37,788 bases of DNA. It comes from JBGAPI01 sp044221335. GTDB lineage: Bacteria; Pseudomonadota; Gammaproteobacteria; Xanthomonadales; Ahniellaceae. The stretch lies in contig JBGAPI010000051.1 in assembly GCA_044221335.1 (NCBI GenBank), positions 1 to 37,788 on the forward strand, read 5' to 3'. Below the pieces are notes generated by a model that worked only from the letters and a program-made list of their open reading frames with translations, was not told where the DNA came from and did no database searches. Of this stretch, positions 25,606-32,881 are shown one piece after another. Position 1 is the stretch's first letter, and each line of letters opens with the position of its first letter. A program made the position numbers and the translations under genes.

Positions 25606-25978
25606 CGGTCGACTCCGGAGTGGGGAATGGATGTGCCCCACTCTCGGTGCCGTCCGCCCGAACGCCAAGGGTGTCGTCGTTGGGGCTTGCTCAAGGCTTC
25701 GTTCGAAAGCACGCAAGGCGGGCCCGGCCGCATTGCCGGGACCTCGCGACGACCGCGTCAGGAGAGTGGCGGCGGCGGACGGTAGCGGGCACCGGGGCCG
25801 GTCGCTTCCGGCATCGACCCAAATCCCGCTCCCCCGATCCCCGGGAATTCGGACAGACTCCGGTCTCCGGCGGCTCGCGCCGGTGTCGCTGCGGGGACGC
25901 CAGTGCCCGTTCGTGGAATCCTCCCGGAGCGGGAAGACCGCAGCGATCGACGACAGCGGATCAAGGAGACCGCGACGA
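25606..25978. other. Gap upstream of the flhD-like gene
   Basis: This 373-bp divergent gap has no gene I can support: both strands show only GC-rich shadow frames. A good AAGGAGA ribosome binding site lies at its right end, 10 bp before the flhD-like ATG. No convincing -10/-35 pair was found. It must hold the promoters of both the oxidoreductase and the flhDC-like operon. Confidence 0.5.
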
Positions 25979-26593
25979 ATGGGACGCCCACTGCGCAAGC
26001 CGAAGGACTTCCTGCTGCGACCGCCGCACGACCTGCTCCGCATCGATCCGGATCTCGCCAGCCTCAATCTCGCGCTATGGCGGCGGGTCCGCTCCGAGGC
26101 CGAGGTCGACATGGGCGCGACGCTGTCGCACTACGGCATTCCGCTGCGCCTGGGACAGCGGCTGACGGCAGCGTCGCAGGACGAGATCGTGGCGTTTTCC
26201 GGCATGGGGCCGATGCACTTCCGGCCCGCCGGTCTCGCCGAACTTCACGATGGGACCGATCCCGCCGCGAACGAGCCCGTCGCCGTCGTCGATCCCGTGC
26301 TGCTGTCCTACTGGAGCACCGCGCGACAGTTCGCGCGCACGCAGCCGCGGGCCTGCGCGATCGAGTTCGGACTGCCGACCGCGTTCGTCACGGCGCTGGC
26401 GGTCGCGTCGATCGACCAGCTGCACCGGCTGGCCGCGATCGGACGCACCCGCCTGGTGGTGGTCTGCGAGGTCCACCTGGAGATCCTGATCCGCCAGCTG
26501 CAGCTGCACGACGACCGGGTGCGACTCACCCACACCGTGCTCGCGCTCTATGCCAGCCTGCCCAGCGCCAATCCGACCGCGAGGCCGCGCTGA
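25979..26593 (+). CDS. Tandem FlhD-like transcriptional regulator
   Basis: A 204-residue protein made of two FlhD-like units. The first is at about residues 29-82 (LNLALWRRVRSE, then GIPLRLGQRLTAASQDEIV). The second, at about 108-165, is LLSYWSTARQFARTQPRACA, then FGLPTAFVTALAVASIDQLHRLA. Both align with the FlhD pattern N-L-S-Y-L-x-L-A-Q-R, then the L-G-I region, then L-x-x-L-T-L-x-Q-L-x-K-L-A. They also align with each other at W34/W112, GIP/GLP and A-S-x-D. Normal FlhD is about 116 residues, one unit. FlhD acts with FlhC as FlhD4C2 to activate sigma-70 promoters, and relatives SetD/AcaD do so for conjugation genes. The E. coli FlhD Cys is at position 65; here C126 sits in the second unit. 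It is joined to the next gene by a shared base (TGATG). Confidence 0.72.
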   Translation: MGRPLRKPKDFLLRPPHDLLRIDPDLASLNLALWRRVRSEAEVDMGATLSHYGIPLRLGQRLTAASQDEIVAFSGMGPMHFRPAGLAELHDGTDPAANEPVAVVDPVLLSYWSTARQFARTQPRACAIEFGLPTAFVTALAVASIDQLHRLAAIGRTRLVVVCEVHLEILIRQLQLHDDRVRLTHTVLALYASLPSANPTARPR

Positions 26594-27240
26594 TGGCGCG
26601 TTCGAAGTCGCGGGCGGATGCGCTCGACGCCGCCTTCGACCATCTGGCGGCGGCGGAGCGCATGCACACCCTGCAGGCGCGGCCGAGCACGCTGGTGTCG
26701 CTGCTCGCGATCAACGACAAGGCGGCGCGCACGCTGAGCCGGCACTTCGATCGGAAGAACGGCCGCGAGGCGGGACCGCCGCAGCGCGGTCGGGTGCCGG
26801 AGTCGCTGGGCCCGGTGATGATGTCCTACCGTTCCCACCTCGAGGCGTCGGAATTCCTGCAGTTCCTGCTGAGCAGCTGGCACCAGGACCAGTGGCGTTT
26901 CGATCGCGACGCCTTTCTCGCCCTGTACGAGCTGCACATCGCCGCCCTGCAGCGCGAGGGCGCGTTGCCGGAGCTCACCTTCGAGCATGCACTGCTGGTG
27001 GCCGATCATGCCAATCGCGGCAAGCTCCGGATGGTGCGCTGCGAACTGTGCTCCACTCATTTCCTGCAGACACTGGCGATGATCCAGGTGGGCGAAATGC
27101 TGTCGCACGGCGAATGCCCGTACTGCCGGCAGCTGAGCTCGGCGACCGGCAGCGGCGGCGGGCGTCTGCGGATCAATCCGACCAGCAAGCGTCGTTTCCT
27201 GCGCATCCTCGGCAAGAACCTCGAGCATCGCGGCCAGTGA
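26593..27240 (+). CDS. FlhC-like zinc-binding transcriptional activator
   Basis: A 215-residue protein, near the 192 of E. coli FlhC. The N-terminal part contains an A-x-x-R-x-x-x-L-Q region and then RGRVPESLGPVMMSYRSHLE, equal to the P-x-G-x-x-P-x-S region of FlhC. Next comes the central helical domain (FLQFLLSSWHQDQW, LALYELHIAAL). A C-terminal zinc site has C150-x2-C153 and C175-x2-C178 (CELC and CPYC), the FlhC four-cysteine cluster. The tail is basic (NPTSKRRFLRILGKN) and should bind DNA. With the tandem FlhD it is likely to form a hetero-oligomeric activator. The ATG overlaps the flhD-like stop by one base, so the two are translationally coupled. No flagellar gene is in the window. Confidence 0.75.
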   Translation: MARSKSRADALDAAFDHLAAAERMHTLQARPSTLVSLLAINDKAARTLSRHFDRKNGREAGPPQRGRVPESLGPVMMSYRSHLEASEFLQFLLSSWHQDQWRFDRDAFLALYELHIAALQREGALPELTFEHALLVADHANRGKLRMVRCELCSTHFLQTLAMIQVGEMLSHGECPYCRQLSSATGSGGGRLRINPTSKRRFLRILGKNLEHRGQ

Positions 27241-27556
27241 GCGGTGGGCGCAGGCCTGCACCTTGGCGTCGGCCATCGCAGCGGCGCGCGGCGTGCATCC
27301 CGACGCGGGGCCGAGCACTCGGCACTGGCATGCCGTGGCGCCGTCCGCGGTTGCGCGATCGAGCGCCGTGGCAACTGCGCTCGGTCTGGCCATCGAGTCG
27401 TTCCGGAGTTGGATACGATCAGATCGCTCCATGACCGGCCGCCCAAGCGCTCCGGCGGGCCGGTCGAGCGCATGCCTGCGTTACCGGGACCACGGTCCCG
27501 CTCGGCGTGCATCAAGTCGTGGGGCGGGTCCCCGCTCTCATCGTGGAAGTCGTCTC
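27241..27556. other. Gap between the FlhC-like gene and the TIR gene
   Basis: This 316-bp stretch has no gene I can support. It carries a 7-bp dyad CGGGACC-AC-GGTCCCG at 27485-27500, about 57 bp ahead of the TIR start, which could be an operator. A GGAAG ribosome binding site lies at 27545-27549. Confidence 0.4.
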
Positions 27557-28438
27557 GTGGACTACGATCTGTTCATTTCACATGCGTCCGAAGACAAGGC
27601 GACGCTCGTTCGGCCGCTGGCCAGTGCACTAGCGGCCTTCGGTGTCCGCCTCTGGTACGACGAATTCACGCTCGAGGTCGGAGACAGTCTGTCAAGAAGC
27701 ATCGATCGGGGCCTGGCCGAGTCGCGCTTCGGCATCGTGGTGCTGAGCCATGCCTTCCTTCGCAGGCCCTGGCCGGAATATGAGCTGCGGGGACTGACCG
27801 CGAAAGAACTCGGCCGCCACAAGGTGATCGTTCCATTGTGGCTCGGCGTCACGCGGGAGGACATCCTGGCCTTCAGTCCTCCGCTCGCCGACAGGCTGGC
27901 CATCGATGCCGGTCGCGCGTCCATCGACGAGATTGCGGCGGAGATCTTGCGCGTCGTCCGCCCGGATCGCCATGCCCAGCTCCGACGCCTGCTGCTCGAA
28001 AAGAACGGCTCTGAACCGCTCACCGAGTTGAACCCCAACCGGATCGCCCACGGCGTCATCCGGCATCCGGAGCTTCCAAAAATGCTCTTGTCCCGGATCA
28101 ATGTCGTCCGGCACGTGTTCTACACGCTGTTGCCGGAGAGTCTCGAGAAGACGGTCGACTCCTTCCGCCGCGACACGCACCCGGAACAAGAAATCGTGGT
28201 CTGGGAAGCCATGGCCTCGACCTACCTGGACTACATTTCCGAGAAGCATCCGGACGCCGCCAAGCGTAAAGCGGCCCTGGCCCTGTTGCTGCACCTCTCG
28301 GCATCGCCGATGCCCGAGCGCCCCCTGCCGGCGTGGTCGGCGCTGGATGCCGATGATCTGCGCGTCCTGTGTGCGCGTTGGGACCTGTACGGCTCGAGGG
28401 TCGCGCCGCTCGTGGTCATGAGGCCGACGCCGCGATGA
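27557..28438 (+). CDS. TIR-domain protein with unknown C-terminal domain
   Basis: A 293-residue protein. Residues 1-135 are a full bacterial TIR domain: DYDLFISHASEDKATLVRPL, LWYDEFTLEVGDSL, and the helix after WPEYELRGL. The catalytic glutamate of TIR NADases corresponds to E76 (W72-x3-E76). This class hydrolyses NAD+ or makes signalling ADP-ribose products and is a common effector in anti-phage defence. The C-terminal part (about 150-293) is helical, with RRDTHPEQEIVVWEAMASTY and DAAKRKAALALLLHLSAS, and is not a family I recognise. I start at GTG 27557 because GGAAG sits 7 bp upstream and the Tyr-Asp-x-Phe-Ile-Ser motif begins at residue 3. No partner sensor gene is adjacent. Codons are a little less GC-biased than neighbours, which hints at transfer. 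Confidence 0.85.
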   Translation: MDYDLFISHASEDKATLVRPLASALAAFGVRLWYDEFTLEVGDSLSRSIDRGLAESRFGIVVLSHAFLRRPWPEYELRGLTAKELGRHKVIVPLWLGVTREDILAFSPPLADRLAIDAGRASIDEIAAEILRVVRPDRHAQLRRLLLEKNGSEPLTELNPNRIAHGVIRHPELPKMLLSRINVVRHVFYTLLPESLEKTVDSFRRDTHPEQEIVVWEAMASTYLDYISEKHPDAAKRKAALALLLHLSASPMPERPLPAWSALDADDLRVLCARWDLYGSRVAPLVVMRPTPR

Positions 28439-28622
28439 CTGTCGCCGCGCTGGCGAGCCTCGGCCATCCGCGCCAGCGTGGGCATCGTCGATCCGGGAAG
28501 CGACTCCACCGCCGCCGGGTGTCGCGCCGGGGCGGCGAGATCGGGGGCGATCACCGGAGCTTGGAGCGCGAGCGACCCCAGCCTCCGGGCCCGGAAGCAA
28601 GCGGCGGAGGCGACGGGATGCG

Positions 28623-30077
28623 CTAGGACGCGCGCGCCAGGTCGTCCAGCATCGCCTTCAGGAACCGCGCGGCCTCACCGCCAGTGGCGGCGCGATGGTC
28701 GAAGGTGAGCGACAGCGGGATGATCTTGTGGGTCTCGATGCCACCCATCACCGGCACCAGCTGGTGGCGCGACTTGCCGGCCGCGACGATCGCGACGCAC
28801 GGCGGCACGATCACCGGGGTGGCATAGCGGCCGGCGAACTTGCCGAAGTTCGACAGCGAGATCGTGTAGCCGGTCAGCTCCGAGGCCGCGATCGAACGGC
28901 TCTCGACGCCCTCGCGGAGGCGAGTGATCGCGGCGCGGATCGCCTTCGGGTCCAGGGTGTCGGCATTGCGCAGCGCCGGCACGAACAGACCTTCCTCGGT
29001 ATCGACCGCGATGCCGATGTCGACCCGCTGGTGCAGCGTTCGGGTCGCATTCTCCATGTCGAACCAGGCATTCAATGCCGGCTCGGCGCGTGCGGCGACG
29101 ACGATCGAGCGGACCAGTCGCGCCATGATGTCCTCGCCGGCGGGCCAGGCATGGATGTCGGCGTCGTCGGTGATCGTGGTCGGCACCACCGCGGCATGCG
29201 CCGCCGCCATGATCCGCGCCATGTTGCGGCGGACGCCGCGCAGCGGCTCGGGCTGACCCTTCGCCGCCACCGTGGGCGGCGTCGTGCGGATCGGCTTGCC
29301 GGCGGCGGAGCGCGGGTCGGATGTAGGAGCGGCGAGAGCCGCACTGTTCGGAGCGGCGTGGGCCGCGACTGGCGCGGGTTGCGAGGGTGCGATCGCGGTC
29401 GACGCCGCACCTGCAACCGGTCCAGTCGCCGAGCCATTCGCCGCCGCCTGCTTCACATCGGTCAGCGTCACCACGCCATCAGGACCGCTGGCCCGCACCC
29501 GCGCCAGGTCGATCCCGAGCTTCTTCGCGAGTGCGCGGACGGCGGGCATCGCCTTGACGCCGCCGACGCTGGTCGCGGCCTCGGCGACCACGCGGTCGGA
29601 GGACTCGACAGCGCCGACGACGGTGCCGGCGTCCGACGACTTCGCAGCGGACGGAGGCGCCGGCGCGGGTGCAGGAGCGGCGGCGGCCGCGATGTCAGGG
29701 GCGGCGTGAGCCGCGACCGGGGTGGCCTCTTGCGGGGCGATCGCGGCGGACGCCGCTCCCGCAGCAAGCGCCTTCTTCGGCGGCCCGTGGTGATGTCCCG
29801 TCTCCTGCGCCTCGAGCCGCTGCGGCAGGTTCGGGTCGATCTCGAAGTCGGCGAGTGCGGAGCCGGTGTCGATCACGTCACCGGGCTTGCCCGCGAGACG
29901 GATGACCTTGCCGGAATAGGGCGACGGCACCTCGACGACGGCCTTGGCGGTCTCCATCGAGACCAGCGGCTCGTCGAGGCGGATGGTGTCGCCGACCGAG
30001 ACATGCCACTCGACGATCTCGGCGTCGGGCAGGCCCTCGCCGAGGTCGGGCAGGAAGAATTGCTTGATGGTGCTCAT
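28623..30077 (-). CDS. 2-Oxoacid dehydrogenase E2 (dihydrolipoyl acyltransferase)
   Basis: A 484-residue E2 of a branched-chain-2-oxoacid or pyruvate dehydrogenase complex. Residues 1-78 form the lipoyl domain, with lipoyl lysine K45 in METAKAVVEV. An Ala/Pro linker follows, then the E1/E3-binding domain (about 175-215, MPAVRALAKKLGIDLARVRA). A second similar linker leads to the catalytic domain (about 260-484) ending in FDHRAATGGEAARF. The catalytic His (H461) is present, but the usual DHRxxDG aspartate is T465; some Xanthomonadales and bacterial BCKDH-like E2s have this T-G-G version. Each linker contains a REP-like DNA unit. The ATG has AGAGG upstream. It ends the four-gene operon on the minus strand. 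The acyl substrate cannot be fixed from sequence. Confidence 0.93.
   Translation of the reverse strand: MSTIKQFFLPDLGEGLPDAEIVEWHVSVGDTIRLDEPLVSMETAKAVVEVPSPYSGKVIRLAGKPGDVIDTGSALADFEIDPNLPQRLEAQETGHHHGPPKKALAAGAASAAIAPQEATPVAAHAAPDIAAAAAPAPAPAPPSAAKSSDAGTVVGAVESSDRVVAEAATSVGGVKAMPAVRALAKKLGIDLARVRASGPDGVVTLTDVKQAAANGSATGPVAGAASTAIAPSQPAPVAAHAAPNSAALAAPTSDPRSAAGKPIRTTPPTVAAKGQPEPLRGVRRNMARIMAAAHAAVVPTTITDDADIHAWPAGEDIMARLVRSIVVAARAEPALNAWFDMENATRTLHQRVDIGIAVDTEEGLFVPALRNADTLDPKAIRAAITRLREGVESRSIAASELTGYTISLSNFGKFAGRYATPVIVPPCVAIVAAGKSRHQLVPVMGGIETHKIIPLSLTFDHRAATGGEAARFLKAMLDDLARAS
29322..29413. repeat. REP-like unit inside the E2 gene, copy A
   Basis: About 92 bp that align without gaps to 29670-29761. 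It begins TGTAGGAGCGGCGAGAGCCGC, a REP-type palindrome with a 5' GTAG-like head, followed by a second GGAGCGGCGTGGGCCGC dyad. It encodes part of the second Ala/Pro linker in frame. Confidence 0.6.
29670..29761. repeat. REP-like unit inside the E2 gene, copy B
   Basis: The second copy of the 92-bp unit, about three quarters identical to copy A and in the same frame. It begins TGCAGGAGCGGCGGCGGCCGC and carries a second dyad GGGGCGGCGTGAGCCGC. It encodes part of the first linker, between the lipoyl and E3-binding domains. Confidence 0.6.
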
Positions 30078-30118
30078 GAATAACCTCTGGTCGAGTTCGT
30101 GGCCTCGGAATTTCGGCT

Positions 30119-30168
30119 CGCCCCCTGAGTCAGGGGGCGCGAAACCCAGGCTAGGCCTGGGTTTCGCG
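30119..30168. promoter_or_regulatory. Two adjacent strong hairpins before the E2 gene
   Basis: Arms of 10 bp with a single central base form one palindrome at 30119-30139 (CGCCCCCTGA / TCAGGGGGCG). A perfect 13-bp stem with a 5-base loop forms a second at 30138-30168 (CGCGAAACCCAGG / CCTGGGTTTCGCG). They share two bases. They sit in the 157-bp gap between the 77-residue gene and E2 and could stabilise mRNA or attenuate E2 expression. No T-run follows on the minus strand. Confidence 0.6.
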
Positions 30169-30234
30169 GGGGTGTGGAAGTAGTTCGTGGTCGGAACAGC
30201 GAGACAGTGATCGAAATCGCAGACCTTCCTGGTG

Positions 30235-30468
30235 TCATGAACGCGCGGGCCGGCGCACGAGATCGAGCGCTGCCTCGTCGAAACTGGCGATCCAATGGGA
30301 ATTGCCGCGGGCGTCGGCCATCTCGACCACCACCCGCGGACCTTCGAAGTCGAGCACGCGGCCGAGATCGCCGACGGACGGGAATTTCGACCAGCGACCC
30401 GGCCACAGCTGGGCCGTGCTGGAGACCTTCACCTGCACCTCGTCGTTGATCAGGAAGCGGGAGGCCAT
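30235..30468 (-). CDS. Small unknown protein within the dehydrogenase operon
   Basis: A 77-residue protein starting 4 bp after the E1beta stop. Its sequence is beta-rich (INDEVQVKVSS, VGDLGRVLDFEGPRVVVEMA, HWIASFDEAALDLV) and looks like one small SH3- or KOW-like barrel. I recognise no family. It is a good candidate for a real gene because of its tight spacing and because codon use matches the operon. An accessory role for the complex is only a positional guess. Confidence 0.65.
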   Translation of the reverse strand: MASRFLINDEVQVKVSSTAQLWPGRWSKFPSVGDLGRVLDFEGPRVVVEMADARGNSHWIASFDEAALDLVRRPARS

Positions 30469-30472
30469 GTCG

Positions 30473-31453
30473 TCAGCCGTACGCCAGCGTGCGACGGGCC
30501 GCGGCGACGATCCGCTCGACGTTCGGCAGGTACTTCATCTCCAGCCGGAACAGCGGGATCGGGGTGTCGTAGCCGGTGACGCGTTCGACCGGGGCCTTCA
30601 GGTCGAACATCGCCTTCTCCGCGAGCTGCGCGGCGATCTCGGCGCCGACGCCGCACGTGCGCGCGGCTTCGTGGACGATCACGCAGCGACCGGTCTTTTT
30701 CGCCGACTCGTGGATGGTGTCGAAGTCGAGCGGCTTGATCGTCGCGACGTCGATCACCTCGGCGGACACGCCCTCGGCGGCGAGCTTGTCGGCCGCCTCG
30801 AGCGTCTCCTTCACGTGGGCGCCCCAGGTCACGAGAGTCACGTCGGAGCCATCGCGCAGCACGAAGCAGACGTCGAGCGGCAGCGCCTCGCCGTCGTCGG
30901 GCACCTCTTCCTTGTACTGCCGGTAGATCCGCTTCGGCTCGAAGAAGATCACCGGATCCGGATCGCGGATCGCTGCGAGCAGGAGGCCGTAGGCGCGCGA
31001 CGGCGACGACGGGATCACGACGCGCAATCCGGGCACGTGCGCGAACATCGCCTCCGGCGCCTCGGAGTGGTGCTCCGGCGCGCGGATGCCGCCGCCCCAG
31101 GGAGCGCGCAGCACCATCGGGCAGGTCAGCCGGCCGCGGGTGCGGGTGCGCATCCGCGCGGCGTGACAGACGATGTGGTCGACCATCGGGAAGATGAAGC
31201 CGTCGAACTGCGCCTCGGCGACCGGCTTCATCCCCTGGAACGCCATGCCGACGGTGATGCCGGCAATGGTGGTCTCGTCGAGCGGCGTGTCGATCACGCG
31301 CTCGGGACCGAACTGGGCCGACAGTCCCGCGGTGGCGCGGAACACGCCGCCGTTGACGCCGACGTCCTCGCCCAGCACGACTACCGCAGGATCGCGGCGC
31401 ATCTCGTACGCGAGCGCCTGGGTGACGCCCTCGATCAGGGTGATCTGCGGCAT
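30473..31453 (-). CDS. 2-Oxoacid dehydrogenase E1 component, beta subunit
   Basis: A 326-residue protein, the normal size of E1beta. The N-terminal half (ALAYEMRRDPAVVVLGEDVG, VIDTPLDETTIAGITVGMAF, then AQFDGFIFPMVDHIVCHAAR) belongs to the pyrimidine-binding transketolase domain. The C-terminal half has a transketolase-C fold, with DVTLVTWGAHVKETLEAA and EVIDVATIKPLD. It forms an alpha2beta2 tetramer with the next protein and decarboxylates a 2-oxoacid on thiamine diphosphate, passing the acyl group to E2. The start is 1 bp from the E1alpha stop, so the two are coupled. The sequence is closest in style to branched-chain oxoacid or pyruvate complexes; the precise substrate is not certain. Confidence 0.94.
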   Translation of the reverse strand: MPQITLIEGVTQALAYEMRRDPAVVVLGEDVGVNGGVFRATAGLSAQFGPERVIDTPLDETTIAGITVGMAFQGMKPVAEAQFDGFIFPMVDHIVCHAARMRTRTRGRLTCPMVLRAPWGGGIRAPEHHSEAPEAMFAHVPGLRVVIPSSPSRAYGLLLAAIRDPDPVIFFEPKRIYRQYKEEVPDDGEALPLDVCFVLRDGSDVTLVTWGAHVKETLEAADKLAAEGVSAEVIDVATIKPLDFDTIHESAKKTGRCVIVHEAARTCGVGAEIAAQLAEKAMFDLKAPVERVTGYDTPIPLFRLEMKYLPNVERIVAAARRTLAYG

Positions 31454-31454
31454 C

Positions 31455-32537
31455 TCAGTGCTCCCCCGCCTTCGCCGACGCCATCACCTCGGCGCGCTGC
31501 GCTGCGACGTCGTGCGGCAGCTCGGCGTACAGATAGTCGAACATCGCTTCCACCGGCTGCGGCTTGGATTCGAGGTAGGCGTTGATCTCGATGTCGACCC
31601 GGGCGCCGCACTCGGCCTTCCACGCGGCCTCGGCCGCGTCGTCCCAGGCGCCGATCGCGACGAGGTGGTTGCGCAGGCGCGTCAGCGGCTCGCGCAGCCA
31701 CGCGGCCTTCACTTCGTCCTCGTTGCGGTAGCGCCGCGCGTCGTCGGCGGTGGTGTGGTCGGACAGCCGATAGGTGACGGCTTCCACCACGGTGGCGCCG
31801 CCGCCGGACCGGGCGCGTGCGATCGCCTCGTCCATCACCGCGCGCATCGCGATGATGTCGTTGCCGTCGACCTGGACACAGGCGAGGCCGGCGGCGATGC
31901 CCTTCTGCGCCAGCGTCTCCGCGCCGGTCTGCATCCTGCGCGGCACCGAGATCGCCCACTGGTTGTTCACGATCACCGCGACGTAGGGCAACTTCCAGGC
32001 GCCGGCCATGTTGATCGCGCCGTAGAAGTCGGTCTTCGAGGAGCCGCCATCGCCGACCACGGACACCGCCACCCGCGGCTCCTTGCGGATGTGGAAGGCC
32101 ATCGCGGCGCCGGCGGCGTGCAGGCACTGGGTGGCGATCGGCACGCACCACGGCAGGTCGTGGCGCGGCACCGCGAAGTCGTTGCCGCGTTCGTCGCCGC
32201 CCCAGTACATCAGCACGTCGCGTGGGCGAACGCCGCGCACGAACTGCGCGCCGTACTCGCGGTACATCGGGCAGAACACGTCCTCGGGCGCCATCGCGCT
32301 GCCGATCGCCACGTGCGCGGCCTCGTGGCCGAGGCAGGAGGCGTAGGTGCCGAGCTTGCCGGTGCGCTGCAGGTTCACCGCCTTGGTGTCGAACACCCGG
32401 ACGAAGCTCATCGTCTTGTACAGCTCGGTCAACGCCGCGCGATCGCGGGCGAACGCCGGCAGATCCTCGCGCGTGAGCACTCCCTCGGCATCGAGGTACT
32501 GGACGTACTCGATGTCGAACCTCGCCACTGTGGCCAT
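31455..32537 (-). CDS. 2-Oxoacid dehydrogenase E1 component, alpha subunit
   Basis: A 360-residue protein. The thiamine diphosphate motif is VVGDGGSSKTDFYGAINMAG ending in VIVNN (the GDG...NN signature). The other conserved parts are LGHEAAHVAIGSAM, MYREYGAQFVRGV and the phosphorylation-loop-like YRLSDHTTADDARRYR. I start at ATG 32537, not the in-frame ATG at 32681, because a GGGAGGGGAG ribosome binding site precedes it and the extra 48 residues look non-homologous. First gene of the operon. A TACAAT box at 32637-32642 on the minus strand may be its -10. Confidence 0.93.
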   Translation of the reverse strand: MATVARFDIEYVQYLDAEGVLTREDLPAFARDRAALTELYKTMSFVRVFDTKAVNLQRTGKLGTYASCLGHEAAHVAIGSAMAPEDVFCPMYREYGAQFVRGVRPRDVLMYWGGDERGNDFAVPRHDLPWCVPIATQCLHAAGAAMAFHIRKEPRVAVSVVGDGGSSKTDFYGAINMAGAWKLPYVAVIVNNQWAISVPRRMQTGAETLAQKGIAAGLACVQVDGNDIIAMRAVMDEAIARARSGGGATVVEAVTYRLSDHTTADDARRYRNEDEVKAAWLREPLTRLRNHLVAIGAWDDAAEAAWKAECGARVDIEINAYLESKPQPVEAMFDYLYAELPHDVAAQRAEVMASAKAGEH

Positions 32538-32636
32538 GCTCCCCTCCCAGGAAGTAAAGCGTTTTCGATGCATCCAGGCGCCCGCGCATCGTCCCGGAAG
32601 ATCGCCGGGTCCTGCGCGGGTCGTGGTGGAACGTGG

Positions 32637-32642
32637 ATTGTA
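32637..32642 (-). promoter_or_regulatory. Possible -10 element of the dehydrogenase operon
   Basis: TACAAT on the minus strand is close to consensus and lies 100 bp upstream of the E1alpha ATG. No convincing -35 hexamer is present at 16-18 bp, so the call is weak. Confidence 0.3.
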
Positions 32643-32850
32643 GAGACTTGCGCGCGCCGACGGGTATGGCGCGTCGTTCACGTCGCGATCGACGACCCGA
32701 TGGCGGAGAGTCGCCGGTCACGGCGTGTCGACGAGCCGGTCGCGCAGCCGGCCGGGCCTCCGCGGAGCGGCAGTCGCCCGCGCGACGCCGGCCGCGGTAC
32801 CCGCCCATGCCCGATCGTGGGCCGCGAGCCGGGTTCCCGGTCTGTGCGAC

Positions 32851-32879
32851 AGGCACGGCGTGCACAACGTGCCTATCAT
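32851..32879 (+). promoter_or_regulatory. Near-perfect 24-bp dyad overlapping a -10 box ahead of EVE-rpiA
   Basis: AGGCACG (32851-32857) pairs with CGTGCCT (32868-32874), and the centre is a GTGCAC palindrome. Ten of twelve base pairs match. The end of the dyad meets TATCAT at 32874-32879, a good -10 candidate. This arrangement suggests a repressor or activator operator for the EVE-rpiA operon. No clear -35 was found. Confidence 0.5.
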
Positions 32880-32881
32880 GC

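Noticed and set aside
1641..25785. Many other long open frames opposite or out of phase with the genes
   Set aside because: Codons with G or C in the third place leave few stops in other frames. Their translations are Arg/Ala/Pro-rich without domain patterns, and each overlaps a recognised gene.
2424..28438. The whole region as an integrated conjugative element
   Set aside because: No integrase, relaxase, coupling protein, origin of transfer, tRNA target or flanking direct repeats were found, so I do not call an ICE.
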